Source: JBLHZY01 sp050633265 (GTDB lineage Bacteria > Pseudomonadota > Alphaproteobacteria > Rhodobacterales > Rhodobacteraceae). From it: a DNA stretch of 64,000 bases. Positions 24,482 through 33,275 of this stretch are shown here, piece by piece. A model generated the notes under the pieces. That model searched no databases. It was not told the DNA's origin and saw nothing but the letters and a program-made list of their open reading frames with translations. The translations under genes and the position numbers were made by a program. Positions within the stretch are counted from its first letter, which is position 1. Each line of letters begins with the position of its first letter. The stretch lies in NCBI GenBank assembly GCA_050633265.1, contig JBOEGE010000005.1:310001-374000 (forward strand), read 5' to 3'.

Positions 24482-24492
24482 CTGCACCGCAG
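24482..24492. promoter_or_regulatory. second PhaR operator upstream of phaP
   Basis: CTGC-ACC-GCAG (24482-24492) is a second exact CTGC-N3-GCAG match, centred 26 bases from the first and just outside the -35 box of phaP. Two tandem sites suggest cooperative binding of PhaR. Confidence 0.6.
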
Positions 24493-24519
24493 CATAAGAA
24501 TCCGCGAACCCTTCGAAAA

Positions 24520-26313
24520 CTAAGCCTTTTTTCGCCCCAGAACGTAGCTGCCAGGCGCATCCTCAATCACAGGGTGAGTCGAATCACCCAGCGCGCGCGC
24601 CGCGACCTGCCCCCCAGAACGCTTGGCCAGCCAAGCCTCCCAGCGCGGCCACCATGTCCCCTCATGGAAGGTGGCGCTGGCTTGCCAATCCTCAGCGCTT
24701 AAGCTGAGATCCTTATTGGCATAATGGCCGTATTTCTTTTTGCTCGGAGGATTGACGATCCCGGCGATATGGCCGCTTTGGGTCATCAGAAACGTCTTAT
24801 TGGCGCTGCCCATCTGGCGGATCCCATTATAAGAGGCCTTCCAAGCGGCGATATGATCCGTCTCGCAGGCAATCGCGCAAAGCGGCGTATCGACATCCTT
24901 AATATCGAGCACTTCGCCAAAAAGCTCCATCTCACCGCGGGCAAATTTGTTCTTTTGGCAAAGGTCGCGCAGATATTGCACCGCCATTTTGCCCGGCAGA
25001 TTGGTGCTATCGCCGTTCCAAAACAAAAGATCAAAGGCCGGCGGCGCCTCGCCCAGCATATAGCTTTTGATCGCGGGCGTATAAATCAGATCGTTTGAGC
25101 GCAGATAAGAGAATGTCCGCGACATATAATTGCTCGACAAAACGCCATCCTTGGCCACCTGCCGCTCGATCCCATCAACGAAATCATCGGTCAGAAAGAC
25201 GCTAAATTCGCCCTGATCCTCAAAATCCGTCAATGCGGTAAAAAACGTCGCTGATTTCACAGAGGTATCGCCGCGCTTTTTCATCAAGGCCAAAGTCATC
25301 GCCAAAGTTGTCCCCGCGATGCAATACCCCACAACATTGATCTGCTTTTGCGCGGTGATTTTCTTCACCTGCGCAATCGCATCCATATAGCCCTCGGTGA
25401 TATATTCCTCGATACCGACATCGGCAAAGCTCTCGTCTGGATTGACCCAAGAGACGATGAAAAGCGTATAGCCCTGATCTGTGATCCATTTGATCAGGCT
25501 GTTTTGCTCTTTAAGATCAAGGATATAGAACTTGTTGATCCAGGGCGGGAAGATCAGCAGCGGGGTTTTATGAACGGTTTCGGTCGTTGGCGCATATTGG
25601 ATCAGCTCAAGCAAACGGTTGCGATAGATCACGGCGCCCTTTGAAGTCGCGATATTCTTGCCGATGTGAAAGGCCGACGGGTCCGAAAGCGTTACCAGCA
25701 ATTCGCCGTTATTGGCCTCAATATCCCGGACCAGATTTTCCAACCCATCAACAAGCGATTGCCCATCCGTCGCAACAGCGCGCGCCAAGGCTTCCGGGTT
25801 GGTCGAGAGGAAATTGGTTGGGCTGAACATATCAACGATCTGCCGCGAGAAATACGAAACCCGCTTGCGATCCAGATCATCCAGCCCCTCCATATCCTCA
25901 ACCGCCCAATTCACCGCTTCTGCATTCATCAGATATTGCTGCTTGAGAAAGTTGAAATACGGGTTGCTCTCCCACAAAGGATTGGCAAAGCGCGGATCGC
26001 TAGGGGTTTCATCAACGGGGGGCTCAAGATTGCCTTTGCTCAGGCGGTTCTGCGCATCCACATAATGTTTGAGCGACTTGCCCCAATAGCCGATCTGATG
26101 TTCGATTATCCGGGCCGGATTCTGCATCATTTCAGCAATATAGGCCTGTGCCGCGCGCATCATTAGATCCTGCCCGGGGCCTTCCAGATCGGGATTTGCC
26201 GCTTTTTTATGCGACATTGCATCAATGAGACGCTGCGTCAGTTGCTCAATCTTAACCAGATTGGCGTTCAATGCGGCCTCATTGGGCGAACGATCATTAC
26301 TATCTGTTGTCAT
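24520..26313 (-). CDS. phaC: class I poly(3-hydroxyalkanoate) synthase
   Basis: PhaC polymerises hydroxyacyl-CoA, mainly 3-hydroxybutyryl-CoA, into PHA on granules. The 597-residue length fits class I enzymes that act without PhaE. The lipase-like box GYCIAGT carries the nucleophile Cys331 in place of serine. The catalytic His lies in QSGHIAGIVNPP, and the substrate-pocket motif PPWINKFYILDL is intact. The gene precedes phaP and phaR on the minus strand and diverges from phaZ. A PhaR-like site overlaps its likely promoter. Confidence 0.97.
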   Translation of the reverse strand: MTTDSNDRSPNEAALNANLVKIEQLTQRLIDAMSHKKAANPDLEGPGQDLMMRAAQAYIAEMMQNPARIIEHQIGYWGKSLKHYVDAQNRLSKGNLEPPVDETPSDPRFANPLWESNPYFNFLKQQYLMNAEAVNWAVEDMEGLDDLDRKRVSYFSRQIVDMFSPTNFLSTNPEALARAVATDGQSLVDGLENLVRDIEANNGELLVTLSDPSAFHIGKNIATSKGAVIYRNRLLELIQYAPTTETVHKTPLLIFPPWINKFYILDLKEQNSLIKWITDQGYTLFIVSWVNPDESFADVGIEEYITEGYMDAIAQVKKITAQKQINVVGYCIAGTTLAMTLALMKKRGDTSVKSATFFTALTDFEDQGEFSVFLTDDFVDGIERQVAKDGVLSSNYMSRTFSYLRSNDLIYTPAIKSYMLGEAPPAFDLLFWNGDSTNLPGKMAVQYLRDLCQKNKFARGEMELFGEVLDIKDVDTPLCAIACETDHIAAWKASYNGIRQMGSANKTFLMTQSGHIAGIVNPPSKKKYGHYANKDLSLSAEDWQASATFHEGTWWPRWEAWLAKRSGGQVAARALGDSTHPVIEDAPGSYVLGRKKA

Positions 26314-26327
26314 GTGATCGAATCCGT

Positions 26328-26356
26328 CCTACATTTTGCAAGTGCAGCATTTTCAA
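26328..26356 (-). promoter_or_regulatory. candidate phaC promoter with PhaR-like site
   Basis: On the minus strand, TTGAAA (26351-26356) is followed at once by ATGCTGCACTTGCA (26337-26350) and, 17 bases downstream, by TGTAGG (26328-26333). The layout copies the phaP promoter, where the motif also begins just after the -35. The motif is CTGC-N4-GCAA, one base from CTGC-N4-GCAG. The -10 is weak. Confidence 0.45.
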
Positions 26357-26497
26357 GCCGCGGCCTTATTTGACCCAAGGATAGCTTGTCATGCGCAATG
26401 TTAAAAGGTGGCGTTTCGCCCCAAAGACGAAGGCGGCATTTCGCCTCAAATATAACGGCGCGGGAAGACCTCCCCTTTTCAGCGCTAGGAGATCACG

Positions 26498-27802
26498 ATG
26501 CAGTTTATGGCGACATATGATATGATGGAGACCGTGCGGAACACCAACGAATGGCTTGGCGCCACAGCCAAAGCCATGGCCGCATACCCTGCCAATTCCG
26601 TATTCCCAAACCCGCTCTTAGAATATATCGGCGCTTGGGGCGAAGTCGCTGAGCGCTCTTATTCGCGCATGGTGGCCAAGCCCGATTGGGGCATCTACAC
26701 GGTCGTCGGTGCAGATGGGCGCGATCATGTTGTTGAGGTCGATGTGGTGCTTCAACGGCCCTTTGGCGATCTGATCCAAATGAAAGTTGCCGGGCGCGAA
26801 GAGATGAAACGCAAGGTTTTGGTCGTCGCCCCTATGTCTGGGCATTACGCGACATTGCTGCGCTCGACCGTGAATTCGCTGCTTCCCGATTGCGATGTCT
26901 TTGTCACCGATTGGCATAATGCGCGCGATATTCCCGTCTCTGAGGGCAAATTCGACGTTGAGGATTATACCCTCTACCTCGTTGAATTCATGAAACATCT
27001 CGGGCCACAAACCCATGTGATCGCTGTCTGTCAGCCTGTGCCGCTTGCCCTCGCCGCAACGGCCTATCTCGCCGAAGAAGATCCCGGCGCACAGCCCCGC
27101 TCGCTTACCCTTATCGGCGGCCCGGTTGATCCGGATGCAACCCCAACCGAAGTGACAGACTTTGGCAATCGCGTCACCATGGGGCAGCTTGAGCAATCCA
27201 TGATCCAGCGCGTTGGCTTCAAATACGCAGGCGCAGGCCGCCTCGTCTATCCCGGCCTGTTGCAGCTCACCTCCTTTATCTCGATGAATTCGGAAAATCA
27301 CGCCAAAGCCTTCTCCGATCAAATCATGCGCACCGCGCGCGGCGAGGCCTCCGAACATGACAAACACAACAAATTCTACGATGAATACCTCGCTGTGATG
27401 GATATGACGGCTGAGTTTTACCTCTCAACCGTTGAGCGCATCTTCAAAAACGGCGATATCGCGAAGAACCAATTTACCGTCAATGGCAAGCCTGTCGATA
27501 TGGGCAAGATCACCGATGTGGCGATCAAAACCGTTGAAGGCGAAAATGATGATATCTCTGCGCCGGGCCAATGTATCGCAGCGCTTGATCTGTGTACCGG
27601 CCTGCCAGACAGCAAAAAAGCAAGCCATGTTGAGCCAGGCGCAGGCCATTACGGCATCTTCGCTGGCAAATCCTGGCGCGATAATATCCGCCCGCTTGTG
27701 CTTGATTTCATTGATGCCAATTCTGGCCCGCGCGCTGTTGGTGGCAAAAAGGCCGCGCCTGCCGCTGCAAAAGCAAAAGCTGCGGCCAAAAAAGCCGGCT
27801 GA
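26498..27802 (+). CDS. phaZ: intracellular PHA depolymerase
   Basis: PhaZ degrades native intracellular PHA granules. The 434-residue protein has the alpha/beta-hydrolase core of the PhaZ1 type, with a Cys nucleophile in HVIAVCQPVPLALA, FVTDWHNARDIP before it, and the C-terminal His in EPGAGHYGIFAGKSWR. The last 20 residues form an Ala/Lys tail (AAAKAKAAAKKAG) beyond the hydrolase fold. An AGGAGA ribosome site precedes the ATG. It is divergent from phaC, so synthesis and degradation share a 184-base control region. A terminator follows. Confidence 0.94.
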   Translation: MQFMATYDMMETVRNTNEWLGATAKAMAAYPANSVFPNPLLEYIGAWGEVAERSYSRMVAKPDWGIYTVVGADGRDHVVEVDVVLQRPFGDLIQMKVAGREEMKRKVLVVAPMSGHYATLLRSTVNSLLPDCDVFVTDWHNARDIPVSEGKFDVEDYTLYLVEFMKHLGPQTHVIAVCQPVPLALAATAYLAEEDPGAQPRSLTLIGGPVDPDATPTEVTDFGNRVTMGQLEQSMIQRVGFKYAGAGRLVYPGLLQLTSFISMNSENHAKAFSDQIMRTARGEASEHDKHNKFYDEYLAVMDMTAEFYLSTVERIFKNGDIAKNQFTVNGKPVDMGKITDVAIKTVEGENDDISAPGQCIAALDLCTGLPDSKKASHVEPGAGHYGIFAGKSWRDNIRPLVLDFIDANSGPRAVGGKKAAPAAAKAKAAAKKAG

Positions 27803-27827
27803 TCAGCGGATAAGACCTGTTTGGATG

Positions 27828-27857
27828 GGGCGGCTTTCTTCGGGCCGCCCTTTTCTT
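27828..27857 (+). terminator. intrinsic terminator of phaZ
   Basis: GGGCGGC (27828-27834) pairs with GCCGCCC (27844-27850) across a 9-base loop, followed by TTTTCTTT. Confidence 0.85.
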
Positions 27858-27880
27858 TGCGCGCGTTCAGATCAACCGGA

Positions 27881-28588
27881 TCAGCGCAGCAAAAGCGGGC
27901 GATCAAGCCATTCGCGCAAGGCCTGCGTTACGGCCGCCGGGCGCTCTAACATCGGCAAATGCCCTGCCCCTTCAATAACTTGCAGCTCCGCGCGCGGCAT
28001 TAAAGTTGCGATAAATTCGTGCCGGCGTACCGGTGTCAGCTCATCCTGCGCGCCACAAAGCAAAAGTGCGGGAACCCGCGCGCGGCGCAATGTTCCTTGC
28101 TGATCCGGGCGGCGCTGCATGGCGCGCGAATGGCGCACAAATGTATCAACGCCTTGATCCAATGCCATCTGCTGCCAAAGCGCCAAGATCTCATCGCGCT
28201 CGGCCGTATCCGCCAGATAATCCGCCCGCAGCTCGTCGCGCACCGCATCCACAAACCGCCCCGATTTCGCACCAACAATCCGCGGCTCACGAGCGGCGGC
28301 CATTGAGGGCGTTTCGCCCTGCGCATTGGTATCCATCAAAGCAACCCGGGTGATCCGCTCGGGGGCGCGGCGCAGCATTTCCATCGCAACAATCCCGCCA
28401 AGCGAATGGCCAACAAGCGCGAAATTCTGCGGCAGCCCTTCCAGCGCAGCAACAGCCATTGCTTCAATCGTATCGCCCAATAGCGGGGCAACAGCGATGG
28501 TCCGCTCCATGGAAAGCTCGGTCAGCTGCGGGCCAAACAGGCGCGCATCGCTCAAAAAACCTGCCAAAAAGACAAGTGTCTCTGACAT
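27881..28588 (-). CDS. alpha/beta hydrolase
   Basis: A 235-residue single-domain hydrolase. The nucleophile Ser lies in LVGHSLGGIVAME, the acid is probably the Asp in CGAQDELTP and the His in EGAGHLPMLERP. The fold is like MhpC/BioH-type esterases and the substrate is unknown. No signal peptide is seen. It lies next to phaZ on the opposite strand and is the last of four minus-strand genes that include two more hydrolases and a glyoxalase-fold protein, with a 167-base gap before it. Confidence 0.85.
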   Translation of the reverse strand: MSETLVFLAGFLSDARLFGPQLTELSMERTIAVAPLLGDTIEAMAVAALEGLPQNFALVGHSLGGIVAMEMLRRAPERITRVALMDTNAQGETPSMAAAREPRIVGAKSGRFVDAVRDELRADYLADTAERDEILALWQQMALDQGVDTFVRHSRAMQRRPDQQGTLRRARVPALLLCGAQDELTPVRRHEFIATLMPRAELQVIEGAGHLPMLERPAAVTQALREWLDRPLLLR

Positions 28589-28755
28589 TTAGCCCATGCT
28601 CCTGAATTGATGCCCCGACGGGCGATACTTTCGCGCTTGTTTGCCCCGGGTCAAGCCATGAACCGCGGGCAAAATCGCAATTCTGCAACTGACCCGCGCA
28701 ATTCCGCCGATAATGACCCGAGAAATGTTGAAATAGTTCAAGCCGCGCATCGCCA
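28589..28755. other. short intergenic gap, nothing recognised
   Basis: 167 bases between the hydrolase start and the VOC protein stop. No reading frame, tRNA or clear terminator is visible. It probably holds the promoter of the 27881-28588 gene. Confidence 0.5.
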
Positions 28756-29187
28756 TCACGCAGCCCCATTCCATTGAAATTCCCCCTTTGGCCCCAAAGG
28801 CGAGAAAGGATTATGGGCAAATTCCCAGATATGCCCATCAGGATCGGCCAGATAAGCAATATAGCCGCCCCAGAAAACCTCATGCGGGGCGCGCAAGATT
28901 TTGGCCCCAGCCGCGCGCGCCCGCTCCGTCAATTGGTTCACATCGCTCTTATCCGGCACATTATGCCCAAGCGTGATCCCGGAAAACCCCGTGGCCGCCG
29001 TCTCCTCAAGCCCGATATCGGCCAAAAGCGCGGCGCGCGGATAAAGCCCGAGCGTCTGCCCGATCAAATCAAATGCAATCACCCCGTCCGGGCTTTCGAC
29101 CCGTTTCCAGCCCAGCGCCTCATAAAACGCCGCCGCAACATCCATGTCGCGCACGCCAAGTGTGATCAAACTAACGCGTTGTTCCAA
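28756..29187 (-). CDS. VOC (glyoxalase/dioxygenase fold) family protein
   Basis: A 143-residue protein with the paired beta-alpha-beta-beta-beta modules of the vicinal-oxygen-chelate fold: LITLGVRDMDVAAAFYEALG at the N terminus and YIAYLADPDGHIWEFAHNP at the C terminus, the latter holding the metal-ligand Glu. The function is unknown. The start codon is TTG 29187, with AAAGGAG seven bases before it; no ATG fits the conserved N terminus. It overlaps the upstream hydrolase gene by 17 bases. Confidence 0.82.
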   Translation of the reverse strand: MEQRVSLITLGVRDMDVAAAFYEALGWKRVESPDGVIAFDLIGQTLGLYPRAALLADIGLEETAATGFSGITLGHNVPDKSDVNQLTERARAAGAKILRAPHEVFWGGYIAYLADPDGHIWEFAHNPFSPLGPKGEFQWNGAA

Positions 29188-30166
29188 AGCCTTGCTCCTT
29201 TGCCCAATTTACCATTTCCTCAATCGCCCAATCCGTGCCCGCAGGGCTGCGAATATCGCCTGCGATCACATGCCCGGAAGCCACAAATCCTTCGCCCAAT
29301 CTGGGATGCGCCGCGCGTTTGGGGCCGCCCCATCTGCCCAAGACCTCATCCGTTTTGCCCGCATCAACAACCTTATCCTCTTGCGCATAAAGCACCAAAA
29401 CAGGCGCCGTTATCGCGCTATGATCCGCCTGCGCCGCCGCTTTGACAACCGCACCAAGCGCGGCAAAGCTGCGGGTCGGGTAATCAATCGTCCAGAACTG
29501 CGCATGCTGGTCGTTTTCGATTTTGCCCTTATGGGTCTCGCCTGCCAAAAGCGGGATATAGTGGCGCGCCAAGGGCCAGCCGGAAAGCGGATCAAGGATT
29601 GATTTGGCTTTGTAATTCGGAGCGACCAAAATATAGCCAATGGGCGGATTTTGCAGCGTTTCATTCGCCGCAATCAGCGTCGCGATCGATCCGCCCGTCG
29701 AGGTGCCAATCACCAACGTTTGCCCGCCGATCTGCGCCCCAATTGCCAGCGCCTCGGCCGTGTCATACATCCAATCCGCCGGCATCGCAGCACCCAGCTC
29801 TTGCGCCGCAACCCCGTGCCCGCGATAGCGCGTCACGAAAAGATTGGCCCCAAGCGCCTTTGCCACCGTCTCCGGAACCGGGCTCAGCTCGCGGCCCGAG
29901 GCGGTAAACCCGTGTAGATAGATGATCGAAAGCGGCGTTTTGGCACCCTTTTCCCCGGCCCAATGGATCGCCTTTTCTGTTCCTTCTTTGGGGGCGAACA
30001 GGGCCTCCTCAGCGGCCAAATATGCTTCAAGATCGCCCTTTAAGGCGCTTTGATCAAACGAAAAATCCTGCGGCACCTCGATGCGCGGCGCAAAGGCATA
30101 AATCCCTGCCAAGCCAAGCACCAACACGCCCAAAACCCGCAGCACCCATTTCCCAATCCCCTTCAA
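29171..30166 (-). CDS. membrane-anchored alpha/beta hydrolase (lysophospholipase-like)
   Basis: A 331-residue hydrolase with an N-terminal hydrophobic segment (about 9-25) that could be an uncleaved anchor or signal peptide, so it probably acts in the periplasm. Motifs are YLHGFTASGRELSP (oxyanion region), nucleophile Ser in VIGTSTGGSIA, acid in YAQEDKVVDAGKT and His in VASGHVIAGDI. The start is TTG 30166 in a TTGA overlap with the stop of the previous gene, behind GAGGGTG. The substrate is unknown. Confidence 0.8.
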   Translation of the reverse strand: MKGIGKWVLRVLGVLVLGLAGIYAFAPRIEVPQDFSFDQSALKGDLEAYLAAEEALFAPKEGTEKAIHWAGEKGAKTPLSIIYLHGFTASGRELSPVPETVAKALGANLFVTRYRGHGVAAQELGAAMPADWMYDTAEALAIGAQIGGQTLVIGTSTGGSIATLIAANETLQNPPIGYILVAPNYKAKSILDPLSGWPLARHYIPLLAGETHKGKIENDQHAQFWTIDYPTRSFAALGAVVKAAAQADHSAITAPVLVLYAQEDKVVDAGKTDEVLGRWGGPKRAAHPRLGEGFVASGHVIAGDIRSPAGTDWAIEEMVNWAKEQGFGTTR

Positions 30167-30912
30167 ACAGGCACCCTCGCAATCACTTTCTCAACCGTCT
30201 TTTCAATCAGCCGCAAACATTCCGGCGTCGAAAAACGATGATCCGCCCCCTTCACCAATGTAAGCCGCATATCCTCGCATGTCGCATGATCCAGGATCGC
30301 CAGCGGGCGCGAAATATCAACATCCGCATCCGCCGTGCCTTGCAAAAGACGGACCGGAAAAGGCAGATCCATCGGCTTGCGCAGCACCAAATGATCGCGG
30401 CCCTCTTCAATCAAGCGCTGCGTGATCGGGTATGGCGCATCATAATCTGAGGGGACCATAACGCGCCCCTCGCGCGCCAATTCGGCCCGCTGATCCGCAT
30501 CAAACGAGGCCCAAAACCCATCCTCGGTAAAGTCAGGTGCCGCGGCGATGCCGACCAATCCGGCGATCTTTTCAGGGATTTGCGCGGCCAAAATCAGGCT
30601 GATCCAGCCGCCCATCGACGAGCCAACCAAAATCTGCGGGCCTGATGTGAGCGCCTCGATAATCCCGCGCGCATCCGCGGCCCAATCGCCAATCGCGCCA
30701 TTCTCAAACGCCCCGTCGCTTTGCCCATGCCCCGAATAATCAAACCGCAAAAACGCCCGCCCCTGCGCCTGCGCCCAGGCCTCCAAAGCAACCGCCTTCG
30801 TGCCCGCCATATCCGACATAAACCCGCCCAGAAAAACGATCCCCGGCCCCTTGCCTGCGCTTTGCTGATAGGCGATGCGCCGCCCGGTCGGGGCGGTGAA
30901 AAAATCGGGCAT
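30163..30912 (-). CDS. alpha/beta hydrolase (ABHD10-like)
   Basis: A 249-residue cytoplasmic hydrolase. It carries VFLGGFMSDMAGTKA near the N terminus, RFDYSGHGQSDG, the nucleophile Ser in LVGSSMGGWISL and the C-terminal His in VKGADHRFSTPE, all typical of the ABHD10-like carboxylesterase/thioesterase group common in alphaproteobacteria. The start at ATG 30912 follows GGAGGAG; the longer upstream frame is rejected. It is the first gene of the hydrolase-hydrolase-VOC run and is divergent from thrS. Confidence 0.85.
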   Translation of the reverse strand: MPDFFTAPTGRRIAYQQSAGKGPGIVFLGGFMSDMAGTKAVALEAWAQAQGRAFLRFDYSGHGQSDGAFENGAIGDWAADARGIIEALTSGPQILVGSSMGGWISLILAAQIPEKIAGLVGIAAAPDFTEDGFWASFDADQRAELAREGRVMVPSDYDAPYPITQRLIEEGRDHLVLRKPMDLPFPVRLLQGTADADVDISRPLAILDHATCEDMRLTLVKGADHRFSTPECLRLIEKTVEKVIARVPV

Positions 30913-31129
30913 TCTGCTCTCCTCCTGCTTGTTGGCAAGGCTATCAAGTCGCGCGAAAAACGCAATCATTGATGCGCCGGAATGCCCCCCCCCGGCTGCG
31001 CCCCAAATGCCGCACCCCGCCCCCAGATGCACCCCCTTTATTGACATCACCAAGCCCGCGCGCCAAACAGGGCCAAATTAACCCGCAACCGGGCGCTTCG
31101 TAGGCGCCAAACTGACGAGGAGCCCAAAG

Positions 31130-33076
31130 ATGGCCCAAATCTCCCTGACCTTTCCCGATGGCAATGCGCGCCAATATCCCGCTGGCATCACCGCTGGCGA
31201 AGTTGCTGCTGACATATCCAAATCCTTGGCGAAAAAAGCGATCTCGGCGCAAATTGATGGCGAGCATTTCGATCTGCAATGGCCGATCAACAATGATGCC
31301 CAAATCGCGATCAACACGCTGTCCGATGATGCCCCCGCGCTCGAGCTGATCCGCCACGACCTTGCGCATATCATGGCCCGCGCTGTCCAAGAAATCTGGC
31401 CTGATGTGAAGGTCACCATCGGGCCGGTGATCACCAACGGCTGGTATTACGACTTCGATCGCGAGGAGTCCTTTACCCCCGAAGACCTCGGCGCCATCGA
31501 GAAAAAGATGAAAGAAATCATCAACAAACGCGATGCGGTGCGCACCGAAGTTTGGGATCGCGACGTGGCGATCAAATATTACCAGGATCGCGGCGAGCCT
31601 TATAAGGTTGAGCTGATCGAGGGCATTCCCGGCGATGAGCCCCTGCGCATGTATTGGCATGGCGAGTGGCAAGATCTGTGCCGCGGCCCGCATCTTCAGC
31701 ACACAGGCCAAGTCCCCGCCGACGGGTTCAAGCTGATGTCGATTGCCGGGGCCTATTGGCGCGGCGATTCCGATCGCGCCATGTTGCAGCGCATCTATGG
31801 CGTGGCGTTCAAAAACCGCGATGATCTCAAAGCGCATCTCACCTTGCTTGAGGAGGCCGCCAAGCGCGATCACCGCAAATTGGGCCGCGAGATGGACCTG
31901 TTCCACATGCAAGAAGAAGCGCCCGGTCAAGTCTTCTGGCATCCCAACGGCTGGCGCATCTATACCCTTTTGCAAGACTACATGCGCCGCAAACAAGATG
32001 CCGGCGGCTATGTCGAGGTCAACACCCCCCAAGTCGTGGATCGCAAGCTTTGGGAGGCTTCGGGCCACTGGGAAAAATACCAAGAGAACATGTTTATCGT
32101 TGAGGTCGATGAAGAGCACGCCCGCGAAAAAGCGGTCAATGCGCTCAAACCGATGAACTGCCCCTGCCATGTTCAGATCTTCAATCAAGGGCTGAAAAGT
32201 TATCGCGATCTGCCGATCCGCATGGCCGAATTTGGCAGCTGCAACCGCTATGAACCCTCGGGCGCGCTGCACGGCATCATGCGCGTGCGCGGCTTTACCC
32301 AAGACGATGGGCATATTTTCTGCGAAGAGGATCAGATCGAGAGCGAAACAGCCGTTTACATCGATTTCCTGCGCTCGATCTACAAAGACCTTGGCTTTGA
32401 GGAGTTCAAAGTCAAATTCTCTGATCGCCCCGAAACCCGCGCCGGTACGGATGAGGTCTGGGACAAGGCCGAAGCCGCCCTGCTTTCAGCGACCCGCGCG
32501 GCAGGCATCGAGCCAGAGATGAACCCCGGCGAAGGCGCGTTTTACGGCCCCAAGCTGGAATTCGTCCTGACGGATGCGATTGGGCGCGATTGGCAATGCG
32601 GCACGCACCAGGTTGATTTCGTGCTGCCCGAGCGGCTCGACGCAAATTATATCGGCCAAGACGGCGCCAAACACCGCCCCGTCATGCTGCACCGCGCCAC
32701 GCTTGGATCATTTGAGCGCTTCATCGGCATCCTGATCGAGAGCCACGCCGGCCGCCTGCCCTTCTGGCTCGCTCCCCGTCAGGTTGTTGTCGCTTCGATC
32801 ATTTCGGACGCGAATGAATATGTCTTGGATGTGGTGGCGCAACTGCGCGCCGCAGGTATCCGCGCCGAGGCCGACACCCGCAACGAGAAGATCAATTATA
32901 AGGTGCGCGAGCATAGCCTTGGCAAAGTTCCGGTGATCTTGGCCATCGGCAACCGCGAAGTTGAAGAGAAAACTGTTTCAGTCCGCCGCCTTGGAGAGAA
33001 GCAAACCTCTGTCGCACCGACAGCCGAGGTGCTGGCCCAACTGGCCCTTGAAGCGAAAGCGCCAGACCTGCAATAG
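31130..33076 (+). CDS. thrS: threonyl-tRNA synthetase
   Basis: ThrRS charges tRNA-Thr. The 648-residue protein has the TGS domain (about 1-62), the editing domain with the HxxxH-type motif HDLAHIMAR, the class II catalytic core with zinc ligands beginning at MNCPCH, CNRYEPSGALHG (motif 2) and the C-terminal anticodon-binding domain. GAGGAGC lies before the ATG. An intrinsic terminator follows. Length and motifs are standard. Confidence 0.98.
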   Translation: MAQISLTFPDGNARQYPAGITAGEVAADISKSLAKKAISAQIDGEHFDLQWPINNDAQIAINTLSDDAPALELIRHDLAHIMARAVQEIWPDVKVTIGPVITNGWYYDFDREESFTPEDLGAIEKKMKEIINKRDAVRTEVWDRDVAIKYYQDRGEPYKVELIEGIPGDEPLRMYWHGEWQDLCRGPHLQHTGQVPADGFKLMSIAGAYWRGDSDRAMLQRIYGVAFKNRDDLKAHLTLLEEAAKRDHRKLGREMDLFHMQEEAPGQVFWHPNGWRIYTLLQDYMRRKQDAGGYVEVNTPQVVDRKLWEASGHWEKYQENMFIVEVDEEHAREKAVNALKPMNCPCHVQIFNQGLKSYRDLPIRMAEFGSCNRYEPSGALHGIMRVRGFTQDDGHIFCEEDQIESETAVYIDFLRSIYKDLGFEEFKVKFSDRPETRAGTDEVWDKAEAALLSATRAAGIEPEMNPGEGAFYGPKLEFVLTDAIGRDWQCGTHQVDFVLPERLDANYIGQDGAKHRPVMLHRATLGSFERFIGILIESHAGRLPFWLAPRQVVVASIISDANEYVLDVVAQLRAAGIRAEADTRNEKINYKVREHSLGKVPVILAIGNREVEEKTVSVRRLGEKQTSVAPTAEVLAQLALEAKAPDLQ

Positions 33077-33093
33077 CCCTTATTTACAAGGCC

Positions 33094-33125
33094 AAAGGCG
33101 CGCTCATTCCCGGGCGCGCCTTTTT
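33094..33125 (+). terminator. intrinsic terminator of thrS
   Basis: AAAGGCGCGC (33094-33103) pairs with GCGCGCCTTT (33114-33123), and the T run continues to 33125. It isolates thrS from the downstream bufferin-type operon. Confidence 0.9.
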
Positions 33126-33169
33126 ATTGCCCATCCGTCAACTCACGTTTTCGTTTGTTTCAAATCCTG

Positions 33170-33194
33170 ACAGGCCCGTGCAACACAGCCCTGT
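33170..33194. promoter_or_regulatory. inverted repeat upstream of the bufferin-type operon
   Basis: ACAGG (33170-33174) and CCTGT (33190-33194) form an inverted pair 15 bases apart in the spacer between the thrS terminator and the DUF2282 gene. It could be an operator or part of a promoter; no known metal-regulator site or ECF promoter could be matched with confidence. Confidence 0.2.
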
Positions 33195-33275
33195 GAATAG
33201 CCTTTCAAATGGTGCAGCGCCTACAAATCTCCCTGTCGCAACAAGCGGCAAACGCATTTCAAAGGGAGACATGAA

